64,000 bases of DNA from Chromobacterium subtsugae (lineage in GTDB: Bacteria; Pseudomonadota; Gammaproteobacteria; Burkholderiales; Chromobacteriaceae), in NCBI RefSeq assembly GCF_001676875.1, contig NZ_JYKA01000003.1:1-64000 (forward strand). The letters are read 5' to 3'. Below, one piece after another: positions 43,205 to 53,116 of the stretch. Both the position numbers and the translations under genes were made by a program. Every line of letters begins with the position of its first letter. The first letter of the stretch is position 1. Under the pieces are notes generated by a model. The model had not been told where the DNA came from. It did not search any database and saw only the letters and a list, made by a program, of their open reading frames with translations.

Positions 43205-45669
43205 GCAAGCGGTTTGCCATCCTGGTGGTGGACGACAACGAGAGCAACCGGGTGACGCTGCGGGCGCTGCTGTCCCGCCTGTCCGGCTGCGAGGTGCTGG
43301 AGGCGGGGTCGGGCGAGGACGCGCTGCTGCGCACGCTGGAGCGCGATGTCGACCTGATTTTGCTGGACGTTCAGATGCCCGGCATGGACGGCTTCGAGAC
43401 CGCCAGCCATCTGCAGATGACGGAACGCACGCGGGGCATTCCCATCGTCTTCGTCACCGCCATCTTCAAGGCCGAGGAGTTCATCGGCCGCGGCTATGGC
43501 CTGGGCGCGGTGGACTACCTGATGAAGCCGCTGGACGACAACCTGCTGCTGAACCGGGTGCGGATGTACCAAACCCTGCACGACCGCGAGGCGGCGCTGG
43601 AAAAACGCCGCCTGGCGCTGGAAGAGGCCAATGGCCAGCTGCAGCAGGCGCTGGGCGAACTGCAGCGCCAGTCGGTGGCGCTGTCCGAGGCGCGCGACGC
43701 CTCCGAGGCGGCCAATCGCGCCAAGAGCGAATTTCTGGCGGTGATGAGCCATGAGATCCGCACGCCGCTCAACGGCGTGATCGGCATGGCCGACCTGCTA
43801 TTGAAAACCCGGCTGGACGAGCGCCAGCGGCATTACGTCAACGTGGTCCACCGCTCCGGCGAAAACCTGCTCAGCATCATCAGCGACATCCTAGACTTTT
43901 CCAAGATCGAGGCCGGCAAGTTCGAACTGGACCGCCAGCCTTTCTGCCTGAGCCTGTTGGTGGAGGAGATCGTGGAGCGGCTGGCCCCGGTGGCTTACGG
44001 CAAGGGGCTGGAGCTTTTGTGCGCGCAGCCGGCGTCGGCGGTGGAGGTGATAGGCGACAGCAAGCGGCTGGGACAGGTGCTGACCAATCTGATCGGCAAC
44101 GCCATCAAGTTCACCCAGGCCGGCCAAGTGGTGGTGCGGGTGGCGCTGGAGGGGCGCGGCGAGCGGGAAACCAGCTGCCAGGTCAGCGTGGAGGATACCG
44201 GCATCGGCATCACGCCGGAGCAGCAGAGCCGGCTGTTCCAGCCCTTCGCTCAGGCCGACAGCTCCACTACGCGCCGCTTCGGCGGCACCGGCCTGGGGCT
44301 GGTGATCTCGCAGCGGCTGATGGCCATGATGGGCAGCCGCATCGAGCTGGCCAGCCAGCCGGGCGTGGGCACCCGCTTCCATTTCCGGCTGACCCTGCCC
44401 AATGGCCCGCAAACCCAGCCGCCGCCGCCGGTCGAGCGGCTGAGCCGGCTGCGGGTGCTGGTGGTCGACGACAACGCCACCAATCTGGAAATCCTGGAGC
44501 AGCAGCTGACGGCCTGGCATTGCCGGGTATGCGCGCTGCAAAGCCCGCTGGCGGCGCTGGACCGGCTGGCAGAAGCGAAGGGAGAGCAGCAGTTCGACCT
44601 GGTCTTGTCCGACATGATGATGCCGGAGCTGGACGGGTTGATGTTCCTGTCTCAGGCGCGGCAGCGGCTGGGCGAGGCGATGCCGCCCGCCATCATCCTC
44701 AGCTCGGCGGCCGATGACTTCCAGCAACTGAAGGACGCCGCCAGCCTGGCGCGCCAAGTACTGACCAAGCCGCTGCGGCGCTCGGAGCTGTACAACGCGC
44801 TGATCCAGGCGCGCGAGCCCGACGCCCAGCCGGCCGGCCGCGGGCCGGCGCGCCAGGAGCGCCAGGAGCGCGCGTTCGGCAAGCTGAGCGGCCATGTGCT
44901 GCTGGTGGAGGACAATCTGGTCAACCAGGAAATGGCGCAGGCGATGCTGCAGAACATGGGCTGCAGCGTCAGGGTGGCCAGCAACGGGCAGGAGGCGCTG
45001 GCTCTGCTGGGCGAGGAAAAGTTCGACCTGGCGCTGATGGACTGCGAGATGCCGGTGATGGACGGCTGGCAGACCACCCGGGCGATACGCGACAAGGAGC
45101 GGGGCGCCGACGCGCGCCTGGCCATCGTGGCGCTGACCGCCAACGCCGGCCTGGGCGACAAGGAGCGTTGCCTGCAGGCGGGCATGGACGATTACCTAGC
45201 CAAGCCGTTCACGCAGCGGGAATTGGCTGCCACGCTGGCGCGCTGGCTGCGCGCGGCGGGCAAAGAGGCCGCGCCGGAGAGCGAGGCGCCGGCCGAAGCC
45301 TCGGTGGCGGGCGGCGAGTGGATAGAGCCGCAGGTGTTGCAGGCGATACGCGACATCCGCGCCGGACTGCTGCCCAGGATGCTGGAGGCCTGGATGCAGG
45401 AGTGCCCGGGCATTCATATGGCGGTGCACGAGGCGGTGAAGAAAGCGGACGGCGGCGAGCTGTTCCGCACCGCCCATTCGCTGAAGAACAGCGCCAGCAG
45501 CGTCGGCGCGCTGCAGCTGGCGGCGCTGTGCGCGACGCTGGAGCAACTGGGCCGCGCAGGCGATCTGCCGGCGGCCGCCTGCCTGATCGACCAGCTCGAC
45601 CAGGCTTTCTATTACTCGATGGAGGCGTTGAAGAAGCTGCTGGCGGCTGATCCGCCGCCGCCCGCCTGA
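43201..45669 (+). CDS. Hybrid histidine kinase: REC-HisKA-HATPase-REC-REC-HPt
   Basis: An 822-residue soluble phosphorelay protein. The order is: receiver 1 (residues 5-120, [11 protein letters not shown]), coiled coil, HisKA with His184 ([10 protein letters not shown]), ATPase ([18 protein letters not shown]), receiver 2 (about 418-535, [18 protein letters not shown]), receiver 3 (about 563-685, [19 protein letters not shown]) and an HPt domain with His759 ([14 protein letters not shown]). The N-terminal receiver suggests it is itself controlled by the upstream membrane kinase. The HPt could pass phosphate on to the divergent EAL regulator. It overlaps the CheB-CheR stop by four bases. Confidence 0.92.
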   Translation: MSKRFAILVVDDNESNRVTLRALLSRLSGCEVLEAGSGEDALLRTLERDVDLILLDVQMPGMDGFETASHLQMTERTRGIPIVFVTAIFKAEEFIGRGYGLGAVDYLMKPLDDNLLLNRVRMYQTLHDREAALEKRRLALEEANGQLQQALGELQRQSVALSEARDASEAANRAKSEFLAVMSHEIRTPLNGVIGMADLLLKTRLDERQRHYVNVVHRSGENLLSIISDILDFSKIEAGKFELDRQPFCLSLLVEEIVERLAPVAYGKGLELLCAQPASAVEVIGDSKRLGQVLTNLIGNAIKFTQAGQVVVRVALEGRGERETSCQVSVEDTGIGITPEQQSRLFQPFAQADSSTTRRFGGTGLGLVISQRLMAMMGSRIELASQPGVGTRFHFRLTLPNGPQTQPPPPVERLSRLRVLVVDDNATNLEILEQQLTAWHCRVCALQSPLAALDRLAEAKGEQQFDLVLSDMMMPELDGLMFLSQARQRLGEAMPPAIILSSAADDFQQLKDAASLARQVLTKPLRRSELYNALIQAREPDAQPAGRGPARQERQERAFGKLSGHVLLVEDNLVNQEMAQAMLQNMGCSVRVASNGQEALALLGEEKFDLALMDCEMPVMDGWQTTRAIRDKERGADARLAIVALTANAGLGDKERCLQAGMDDYLAKPFTQRELAATLARWLRAAGKEAAPESEAPAEASVAGGEWIEPQVLQAIRDIRAGLLPRMLEAWMQECPGIHMAVHEAVKKADGGELFRTAHSLKNSASSVGALQLAALCATLEQLGRAGDLPAAACLIDQLDQAFYYSMEALKKLLAADPPPPA

Positions 45670-45679
45670 GCGGCGGCGC

Positions 45680-46438
45680 TCAGGCGGATTCGGCCTGGGC
45701 GCGGGCGATGGCGTCCAGCAGCGCCGGCGCCAGCTCGCGCCGGCAGATCAGCAGGTCGGGCATGAAGGGATCGGGCTGGTTGTAGCGGCAGGGGCTGCCG
45801 TCCAGCCGCGACGCGTGCAGGCCGGCGGCCAGCGCCACGCCGACCGGCGCGCAGGAGTCCCACTCGTATTGCCCGCCGCTGTGCAGATAGGCGTGGGCTT
45901 CGCCGCGCAGCACCGCCATCGCCTTGGCGCCGGCCGAGCCCATCGGCGCCAGTTCGGCGCCCAGCATCCCGGCCACGCGCTCGGCGATGGCCGGCGGCCG
46001 GCTGCGGCTGACCAAGATCCGGATCGGACCCGGCGGCGCGCCGGCCAGCGCCGGCGCGGCGGTGGAGAACAGCTGGCCCAGCGCCGGCAGGGCCACCGCG
46101 CAGGCGGTGGGCAGGCCGTCTTCGGTCAGCGCCACATGCACCGCCCAGTCGGAGCGATCGCGCTCGCGCTCGCTGTATTCACGGGTGCCGTCCAGCGGGT
46201 CGATGACCCAGACCCGGCGCAAGCGCAGCCGGGCGTCGTCGGGCGCCGACTCTTCCGACAGCAGGCCGTCATCGGGCCTGGCCTGGCGCAGCAGATGCGC
46301 GATCAACGCGTCGGATTTGGCGTCGCCCAGCGCGCCCAGCGCCTTGTCGCCGGCGGTGTTGCCTTGCCGCAGCTGGTTCAGCAGCTCGGCAGCCTGGGCC
46401 GCGATATCGGCGGCCAGCTGATGGTCGTTGTCGGGCAT
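45680..46438 (-). CDS. cysQ: 3'(2'),5'-bisphosphate nucleotidase / inositol monophosphatase family (CysQ-like)
   Basis: A 252-residue magnesium-dependent phosphatase. The metal-site motifs are clear: SEES, then WVIDPLDGTREY, and the third Asp in EWDSCAPVGVA. CysQ recycles adenosine 3',5'-bisphosphate from sulfate assimilation; related enzymes act on inositol phosphates, so substrate is inferred. It is convergent with the kinase gene, with 10 bases between them. No strong ribosome site is seen before the ATG at 46438. Confidence 0.83.
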   Translation of the reverse strand: MPDNDHQLAADIAAQAAELLNQLRQGNTAGDKALGALGDAKSDALIAHLLRQARPDDGLLSEESAPDDARLRLRRVWVIDPLDGTREYSERERDRSDWAVHVALTEDGLPTACAVALPALGQLFSTAAPALAGAPPGPIRILVSRSRPPAIAERVAGMLGAELAPMGSAGAKAMAVLRGEAHAYLHSGGQYEWDSCAPVGVALAAGLHASRLDGSPCRYNQPDPFMPDLLICRRELAPALLDAIARAQAESA

Positions 46439-46547
46439 GTCGTCTGTCGGTGATCCATTCCAGGGTTGGCCGGCGGGAAAATCCGGCGCGCGGCGATGTA
46501 GTGATACACCGCTTCGCGCCGCCGGGCAATGCCAACGTGCTGGGTTG

Positions 46548-47561
46548 TCAGCGCAGGCGCATTTTCAACTCCTCGCTGGCCTGGTGCAGCGCCGCGCGGG
46601 TGGCCGGCAGGCCGGACAGCGCGTTGAGCAGGCCGAAGTCGTGGATCATGCCGTTGTAGCGGGTGGCGACCACGTCTACGCCGGCGGCGTCCAGTTGGCG
46701 GGCGTAGGCCTCGCCCTCATCGCGCAGCACGTCCTTTTCCGCGGTCTGGATCAGCGCCGGCGGCAATCCGCGCAGTTGCGCCGGCGCCGCCCGCAGCGGG
46801 GAGGCATAGATGTCGCTTCGCTGCCGCGGGTCGGGCGTGTAGGCGTCCCAGAACCATTTCATCATGTTCCGGGTCAGGAAGTGGCCATCGGCGAATTCGC
46901 GATACGAGGCGTCTTCGAAGTCGGCATCGGCCACCGGCCAGAACAGCACCTGGGCGCGCAATGCCGGGCCGCCGCCGGCTTTGGCCATCAGGGCGACCGC
47001 CGCCGCCATATTGCCGCCCACGCTGTTGCCGGCCAGCGCCAGCCGCTTGCCGTCCACCTGGATTGCCGCGCCGTGTTCCGCCACCCATCGGGTGGCGGCG
47101 TAGGCTTGGCGGATGGCCACCGGGTAGCGGGCCTCCGGCGACGGCGTGTAGTTGACGAAGACCGCGGCGGCGCCGGAGTCGGCCACCAGGTCGCGGACGA
47201 AGCGCTCGTGGGTGGGGTAGTCGCCCAGAATCCAGCCGCCGCCGTGGAAGAACATGAAGGCGGGCAGCGCGCCGCGGACGCCTGCCGGGCGCACCACGGT
47301 GAGCTTCAGCGGCTGGCCGTCGACGGAGATGATTTTCTCGCTGACGTCCGCCGGCGCCAGTTTGGCGCCTTTTTGCGCGCGGGCCAGCGCATCGCGCGCC
47401 TCGGCCGGCGACAAGGTTTCCAGCGGCTGGCCGCCGCCTTGGGCCAGGGTTTCGAGAAAAGCCTGGGTATGGCGTTCCACTCCGGGGCTGCCGGCGGCCA
47501 GCGCGGAGCCGGCGCAAAGCGCGGCGAGCGACGCCGCGACGATATGGAGCTTGGTTTTCAT
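46548..47561 (-). CDS. Secreted alpha/beta hydrolase, hormone-sensitive-lipase-like esterase
   Basis: A 337-residue protein with a signal peptide (residues 1-22, ending ALA) and an alpha/beta-hydrolase fold. The HGGG oxyanion motif is FFHGGGW, the nucleophile elbow is GNSVGGN (most family members have GDSAGG), and the acid and His lie in KDVLRDEG and GMIHDFG. It should hydrolyse short-chain esters in the periplasm or outside the cell. It lies 30 bases after ohr on the same strand, so the two are probably one transcript. Confidence 0.85.
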   Translation of the reverse strand: MKTKLHIVAASLAALCAGSALAAGSPGVERHTQAFLETLAQGGGQPLETLSPAEARDALARAQKGAKLAPADVSEKIISVDGQPLKLTVVRPAGVRGALPAFMFFHGGGWILGDYPTHERFVRDLVADSGAAAVFVNYTPSPEARYPVAIRQAYAATRWVAEHGAAIQVDGKRLALAGNSVGGNMAAAVALMAKAGGGPALRAQVLFWPVADADFEDASYREFADGHFLTRNMMKWFWDAYTPDPRQRSDIYASPLRAAPAQLRGLPPALIQTAEKDVLRDEGEAYARQLDAAGVDVVATRYNGMIHDFGLLNALSGLPATRAALHQASEELKMRLR

Positions 47562-47591
47562 GAGGGTTCTCCGCTTGGGGATGGGCGCGGC

Positions 47592-48017
47592 TCAGGCGAG
47601 GCGCAGGCGCACGTCGAGGTTGTTGCGGGTAGCGTGCGAATAGGGGCAGACCACATGGGCCTTTTCCACCAGCGCCTGCGCGGTTTCCGGCGGCAGGCCG
47701 GGCAGCGAGATCAGCAACTCCGCCTCGATGGCGAAGCCGGTGGGCACGGTGCCGATGCCGACAGAGGCGGCGATGCTGGCGGCGGCTGGCAGCGCGACTT
47801 TCTCCCTGGTGGCGACGAATTTCAGCGAGCCGAGGAAGCAGGCGGCGTAGCCGGCGGCGAACAGCTGTTCGGGATTGGTGCCGGGGCCGCCGGCGCCGCC
47901 CAGTTCGCGCGGCATGGACAGCTGGACGTCCAGGGCACCGTCGGAAGAGGCGGCATGGCCTTCGCGGCCGCCGGCGACGGTGGCGTGGGCGCGGTACAGG
48001 ATGGTGTCGATCGACAT
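47592..48017 (-). CDS. ohr: Organic hydroperoxide resistance protein Ohr (OsmC family)
   Basis: A 141-residue thiol peroxidase that reduces organic peroxides. Both redox cysteines are present: Cys60 ([10 protein letters not shown]) and Cys124 ([10 protein letters not shown]), and the C-terminal [10 protein letters not shown] is typical. Length is normal. A GGAG lies before the ATG. In many proteobacteria a MarR-type OhrR neighbours ohr. Here the divergent neighbour is an AraC-type regulator instead. Confidence 0.93.
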   Translation of the reverse strand: MSIDTILYRAHATVAGGREGHAASSDGALDVQLSMPRELGGAGGPGTNPEQLFAAGYAACFLGSLKFVATREKVALPAAASIAASVGIGTVPTGFAIEAELLISLPGLPPETAQALVEKAHVVCPYSHATRNNLDVRLRLA

Positions 48018-48068
48018 GGGGTGCTCCTTTGCATGTTGGCGAATGGCTGGTGCCGGTTGGCAGAACGA

Positions 48069-48107
48069 ACTTTACGCTTGGGTTGAGTACTAAAAGTCAC
48101 GTAAAGT
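48069..48107. promoter_or_regulatory. Inverted repeat between ohr and the AraC-type gene
   Basis: ACTTTACG (48069-48076) and CGTAAAGT (48100-48107) form a perfect 8-base inverted repeat 23 bases apart. The second arm is also part of a direct repeat AAAGT-N5-AAAGT. The position in the 111-base divergent region makes it a candidate operator for the AraC-type regulator. No canonical OhrR box was seen. Confidence 0.45.
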
Positions 48108-48128
48108 ATCGAAAACTTGATATGGAGT

Positions 48129-48977
48129 ATGAATGTGGCCGACGCATGCACCGATAGGCTGGAGGCTTTGTTGAATCACTTTCCGGTGCGCGCGCGGATG
48201 TTCCATTCCGGAGCCTTGTGCGGCGTCACCGATTTCGCCGCGCCGGGCGAGGGCGGCCAGTTGCACCTGATCCGCTCCGGCGCGCTGGAGATCATGCGCG
48301 CCGGCCAGCCTGCGCTGCGGGTGGACGTGCCCAGCCTGCTGCTCTACCCCCGGCCGGTGGCCAGGCGTTTCGTCGCGGACGCCGGGCGCGGCGCCGATCT
48401 GGCTTGCGCGGAGCTGAGTTTCGACGGCGGCGCTGACAACCCCATCCTCGGGGCGCTGCCGGAAATGGTGTGCCTGCCGCTGGCGGCCATCGCCGGCGCC
48501 GACAGCGTGCTGGCGCTGCTGTTCGAAGAGGCGTTCGGCGCCAACTGCGGCCGCCACGCGTTGGTGGACAGGCTGTTCGAGGCGGTGCTGATCCTGGTGC
48601 TGCGGCAGTTGATGGAAAGCCGGCAGGTACAGGGCGGCATGCTGGCCGGGCTATCCCATCCCCGGCTGCGCAAGGCGCTGGCGGCGATGCACGCGCAGCC
48701 GGGGCGGGCGTGGCCGTTGGAGGCGCTGGCGGAGCTTGCCGGAATGTCGCGCAGCGTTTTCGCCGGCGCGTTCCGCGACGTGGTGGGCAGCACGCCCGGC
48801 GCTTATCTGCAGGCCTGGCGCGTCCGGCTGGCGCAGCAGGCGCTGCTGCGGGGCCGGCAGTTGAAGATGATCGCGAGCGAGGTGGGGTATGGCAGCGAGG
48901 CCGCGCTGTCGCGGGCGTTCAAGGCGCAATGCGGTTTGACGCCGCGGGAGTGGCGGCAGGGGCGGCTGGCGGATTGA
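48129..48977 (+). CDS. AraC-family transcriptional regulator
   Basis: A 282-residue regulator with an N-terminal cupin-like sensor domain (HSGALCGVTDFAAP onward) and a C-terminal double helix-turn-helix (LEALAELAGMSRSVFAGAFR, then MIASEVGYGSEAALSRAFKA). The N-terminal type is common near genes for oxidoreductases and stress proteins. The ATG at 48129 has GGAG too close; a GTG at 48135 is better spaced, so the true start may be two codons later. It is divergent from ohr and the esterase gene, which are its likely targets. Confidence 0.87.
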   Translation: MNVADACTDRLEALLNHFPVRARMFHSGALCGVTDFAAPGEGGQLHLIRSGALEIMRAGQPALRVDVPSLLLYPRPVARRFVADAGRGADLACAELSFDGGADNPILGALPEMVCLPLAAIAGADSVLALLFEEAFGANCGRHALVDRLFEAVLILVLRQLMESRQVQGGMLAGLSHPRLRKALAAMHAQPGRAWPLEALAELAGMSRSVFAGAFRDVVGSTPGAYLQAWRVRLAQQALLRGRQLKMIASEVGYGSEAALSRAFKAQCGLTPREWRQGRLAD

Positions 48978-48993
48978 GCGGGAGCCGCGGGCA

Positions 48994-49039
48994 ATGCGAA
49001 GCGGGGCAAACCCTGATCCAGGATTGCCCCGCTTCGCAT
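48994..49039. terminator. Bidirectional hairpin between convergent araC-type gene and fabI
   Basis: A perfect 16-bp inverted repeat (ATGCGAAGCGGGGCAA / TTGCCCCGCTTCGCAT) with a 14-base loop sits between the two convergent genes. There is no T-run on either side, so it may work through its strong stem or with Rho. Confidence 0.7.
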
Positions 49040-49064
49040 CGCCATCCGCCGGTTGGCGGGAAGC

Positions 49065-49850
49065 TTATTCCGGCACGTTCAGTGCGTTGATGCTGTAGCC
49101 GGCGTCCACGTAGGTGATTTCGCCGGTGATGCCGGACGACAGGTCCGACAGCATGAAGGCGGCGGCGTTGCCGACTTCCTCAGTGGTCACGTTGCGGCGC
49201 AGACAGGCCTGACTGGAGGCCATGTTCAGCAGCTTGGAGAAGCCGGAGATGCCGGAAGCGGCCAGCGTTTTGATCGGGCCGGCGGAGATGCCGTTGACGC
49301 GGATGCCTTCCTTGCCCAGGCTGGCGGCCATGAAGCGCACCGACGCCTCCAGGCTGGCCTTGGCCAGGCCCATCACGTTGTAGTTCGGGATCGCGCGCAC
49401 CGCGCCCAGGTAGGACAGGGTCAGCAGCGAAGCCTTGCGGCCCTGCATCATCGGGCGCGCGGCCTTGGCCAGCGCCGGGAAGCTGTAGGACGATACGTCG
49501 TGGGCGATCTGGAACGCTTCGCGGCTGAGCGAATCCAGGAAATCGCCTTCCAGCGCCTCGCGCGGGGCGAAGCCGATCGAGTGCACCAGGCCGTCCAGGC
49601 CGTCCCACTCCTTGGCCAGCTCGACGAAGAGCTGGTTGATTTCGTCGTCATTCTGCACGTCGCAGCGGAACACCAGCTTGGAGCCGAAGTCGGCCGCCAT
49701 TTCGCGGACGCGGTCCTCCAGTTTGTCCACCACGTAGGTGAACGCCAGCTCGGCTCCTTGCCGGTGACAGGCTTGGGCAATGCCGTAGGCGATCGAGCGG
49801 TTGGAGATCATGCCGGTGATCAGGATTTTCTTGCCTTGCAGAAAGCCCAT
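49065..49850 (-). CDS. fabI: Enoyl-[acyl-carrier-protein] reductase FabI
   Basis: Last step of the fatty-acid elongation cycle, NADH-dependent. The 261-residue protein is a short-chain dehydrogenase relative with the FabI start [30 protein letters not shown], the YNVMGLAK catalytic Tyr/Lys pair (Y-x6-K, typical of FabI rather than Y-x3-K) and [15 protein letters not shown]. It stands alone, divergent from trxA. It is the target of triclosan-type inhibitors in other bacteria. Confidence 0.96.
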   Translation of the reverse strand: MGFLQGKKILITGMISNRSIAYGIAQACHRQGAELAFTYVVDKLEDRVREMAADFGSKLVFRCDVQNDDEINQLFVELAKEWDGLDGLVHSIGFAPREALEGDFLDSLSREAFQIAHDVSSYSFPALAKAARPMMQGRKASLLTLSYLGAVRAIPNYNVMGLAKASLEASVRFMAASLGKEGIRVNGISAGPIKTLAASGISGFSKLLNMASSQACLRRNVTTEEVGNAAAFMLSDLSSGITGEITYVDAGYSINALNVPE

Positions 49851-50067
49851 TTGGAGTCCTTCTCATATAAACAGTGGGGCATTATACCGAATGATGGCCG
49901 TTTTCAGCACTTGCCGAGTGGGAGGCGGCGCGGACCCGGAGGCCGCAGCGGCGCGCAAAGCCCCTTGGCGAGCGGGGATTTTCGCCGCGGTTTGACCGGT
50001 TGCCGCGGCCGCCGCCGCTTGTTACCATCGGGAATTAAGCAGGCTTGAATCCATTAGCGAGGAAATC

Positions 50068-50394
50068 ATGAGCGATCTCATCCACCATGTAAGCGATAAC
50101 TCTTTTGAACAGGAAGTGCTGCAGTCCGATCTGCCGGTGCTGGTTGACTACTGGGCGGAATGGTGCGGTCCGTGCAAGATGATCGCCCCGATCCTGGACG
50201 AAGTCTCCAAGGAGTACGAAGGCCGCCTGAAAGTCGCCAAGCTCGACATCGACCAAAACCAGGCCACGCCGCCGAAATTCGGCATCCGCGGCATCCCCAC
50301 CCTGATGATCTTCAAGGGCGGCCAAGTGGTGTCCACCAAGGTCGGCGCGCTCACCAAGAGCCAGCTGACGGCCTTCGTTGACAGCAACATCTAA
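50068..50394 (+). CDS. trxA: Thioredoxin 1
   Basis: A 108-residue thioredoxin with the active site WCGPCK near residue 32, cis-Pro in [10 protein letters not shown], and the usual C-terminal helix. GAGG precedes the ATG. It is followed by a hairpin and then rho, the same trxA-rho order seen in many beta- and gammaproteobacteria. Confidence 0.97.
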   Translation: MSDLIHHVSDNSFEQEVLQSDLPVLVDYWAEWCGPCKMIAPILDEVSKEYEGRLKVAKLDIDQNQATPPKFGIRGIPTLMIFKGGQVVSTKVGALTKSQLTAFVDSNI

Positions 50395-50424
50395 AGCGTC
50401 TATTCTCCACGCACAATCTTCAAG

Positions 50425-50455
50425 ACGGGTGGCATAAAATTCAGGCCGCCCGTTT
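50425..50455 (+). terminator. Probable terminator or attenuator between trxA and rho
   Basis: ACGGGTGGC and GCCGCCCGT pair over 9 bp (one G-T wobble) around an 11-base loop, followed by TTCGTTT. The T-run is imperfect. The rho leader starts around here, so it may also serve rho autoregulation. Confidence 0.55.
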
Positions 50456-50523
50456 CGTTTCCGCTTCCACACCCTCAAATTAGCGTTCCGCCTAATTGTT
50501 ACCGAGTCGACCTCACGACCGCT

Positions 50524-51780
<1,257 letters not shown>

Positions 51781-51798
51781 GCGCCGTAGTCGCAAAAC

Positions 51799-51830
51799 AT
51801 GCCAGACCATGCCGGTCTGGCATTTTTTTT
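51799..51830 (+). terminator. Intrinsic terminator after rho
   Basis: A perfect 10-bp stem ATGCCAGACC / GGTCTGGCAT with a 5-base loop runs into eight or more T. It lies 18 bases after the rho stop and only about 14 bases before the next gene. Confidence 0.94.
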
Positions 51831-51843
51831 GGTACATTGAGGC

Positions 51844-52482
51844 ATGGAATGGAGCGGCCGGTTTTTCCAGATGGAGTGGTTTTCGGCGATCGGCACCGCG
51901 GCTTTCGCCTTTTCCGGCTACCTGGTGGGGATACGCAAGCGGCTGGACCTGCTCGGCGTTTCCATCGTGGCGCTGGTGACGGCTATCGGCGGCGGCGTGA
52001 TCCGCGACCTGCTGGTCGGACGGGTGCCGCTGGTGTTCTACGATTACACCAACCTGTTCATCATCGCCGGCGCGGTATGGATCGCCTGGCTGGCCGGCCT
52101 GCACCGGCGCAAGAGCCGCACGCTGGAGCGGCTGTTCATCGTCGCCGATTCGCTGGGGCTGGTGGCCTTCAGCCTGGCCGGCGCCCAGGTGGGGCTGCTG
52201 TTCGGCCTGAACGCCTTCGGCGTGGTGTCGTTGGGTTTCGTCACCGCGGTGGGCGGCGGCGTGGTGCGGGACATGATGGTCAATGAAGTGCCCTTCATTC
52301 TGCATCGGGATTTCTATGGCACGGTGTCGATACTGGCGGCCGCCGGATTGTTTCTGGCCGACCGGCTGGGCTGGGTCAGCGTCGCGTCGTTGCAGGCGCT
52401 GTTCTGGTCCGGACTGGCGCTGCGCCTGTTGGCGCACCGAAATGAAATGACCTTGCCGACGCTGGGCGGGCGCGGGCGGTAA
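51844..52482 (+). CDS. UPF0126/TRIC-family membrane protein
   Basis: A 212-residue integral membrane protein made of two homologous three-helix halves. Each half carries the signature: AIGGGVIRDLL in the first and AVGGGVVRDMM in the second. Prokaryotic relatives form trimeric cation channels of the TRIC type, though cellular roles are unclear. The start at 51844 lies very close to the rho terminator; a later ATG at 51874 is possible. It is followed after 12 bases by the NUDIX gene. Confidence 0.85.
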   Translation: MEWSGRFFQMEWFSAIGTAAFAFSGYLVGIRKRLDLLGVSIVALVTAIGGGVIRDLLVGRVPLVFYDYTNLFIIAGAVWIAWLAGLHRRKSRTLERLFIVADSLGLVAFSLAGAQVGLLFGLNAFGVVSLGFVTAVGGGVVRDMMVNEVPFILHRDFYGTVSILAAAGLFLADRLGWVSVASLQALFWSGLALRLLAHRNEMTLPTLGGRGR

Positions 52483-52494
52483 AAGGATAACGAT

Positions 52495-53106
52495 ATGTGG
52501 TCGATGGAGGCAGACGCTGCCGCCGCGCTGATTGCCCGGCGGCTTGAGTCCTATGATTTCACCGGCAAGGTGGCGGATCTGCCTTGCCGGCCGGCGGGGC
52601 CGGAATTGCGGCCGGCGGCGGTGCTGCTGCCGCTGGTGTGGCACGACGATGGCGCGACGGTGCTGTTCACCCGCCGCACCGAACATCTGTCCAGCCATCC
52701 GGGCCAGGTGAGCTTTCCCGGCGGCAAGGTGGAGAGCGGCGACCGCTCGACGCTGGACGCCGCCTTGCGCGAGGCGAGCGAGGAAACCGGGCTGGACCCG
52801 GCCGGCGTGCGGGTGTTGGGGCGGCTGCCCGACTACGTCACCATCACCGGCTACGTGGTGACGCCGGTGGTGGGGATGCTGACGCCGCCGCTGGCATTGG
52901 CACCGGCGCCGGACGAGGTGGCCGAGGTGTTCGAGGTGCCGCTGCGCCTGTTGCTGGATCGCGCCGCTTACAGCCGGCACGACTATGTCCGCGACGGCAT
53001 CGCCGGGCGCTACCTGTCCTTCGAGTGGCAGCGCTACACCATTTGGGGCGCCACCGCGGCGATGATGTGGATGCTGGCCGACGCGCTGGCGGCCGGCGGC
53101 GCCTAG
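52495..53106 (+). CDS. NUDIX hydrolase, coenzyme A pyrophosphatase type (NudL-like)
   Basis: A 203-residue NUDIX protein. The sequence SFPGGKVESGDRSTLDAAL plus REASEETGL is the CoA-pyrophosphatase variant of the NUDIX box, in which an Asp (GD) stands where other families have Glu. The upstream block LLPLVWHDDGATVLFTRRT is typical of this subfamily. It would split CoA or oxidised CoA into 4'-phosphopantetheine and adenosine bisphosphate. It is probably co-transcribed with the TRIC-like gene. Confidence 0.85.
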   Translation: MWSMEADAAAALIARRLESYDFTGKVADLPCRPAGPELRPAAVLLPLVWHDDGATVLFTRRTEHLSSHPGQVSFPGGKVESGDRSTLDAALREASEETGLDPAGVRVLGRLPDYVTITGYVVTPVVGMLTPPLALAPAPDEVAEVFEVPLRLLLDRAAYSRHDYVRDGIAGRYLSFEWQRYTIWGATAAMMWMLADALAAGGA

Positions 53107-53116
53107 CGACGGCGTT

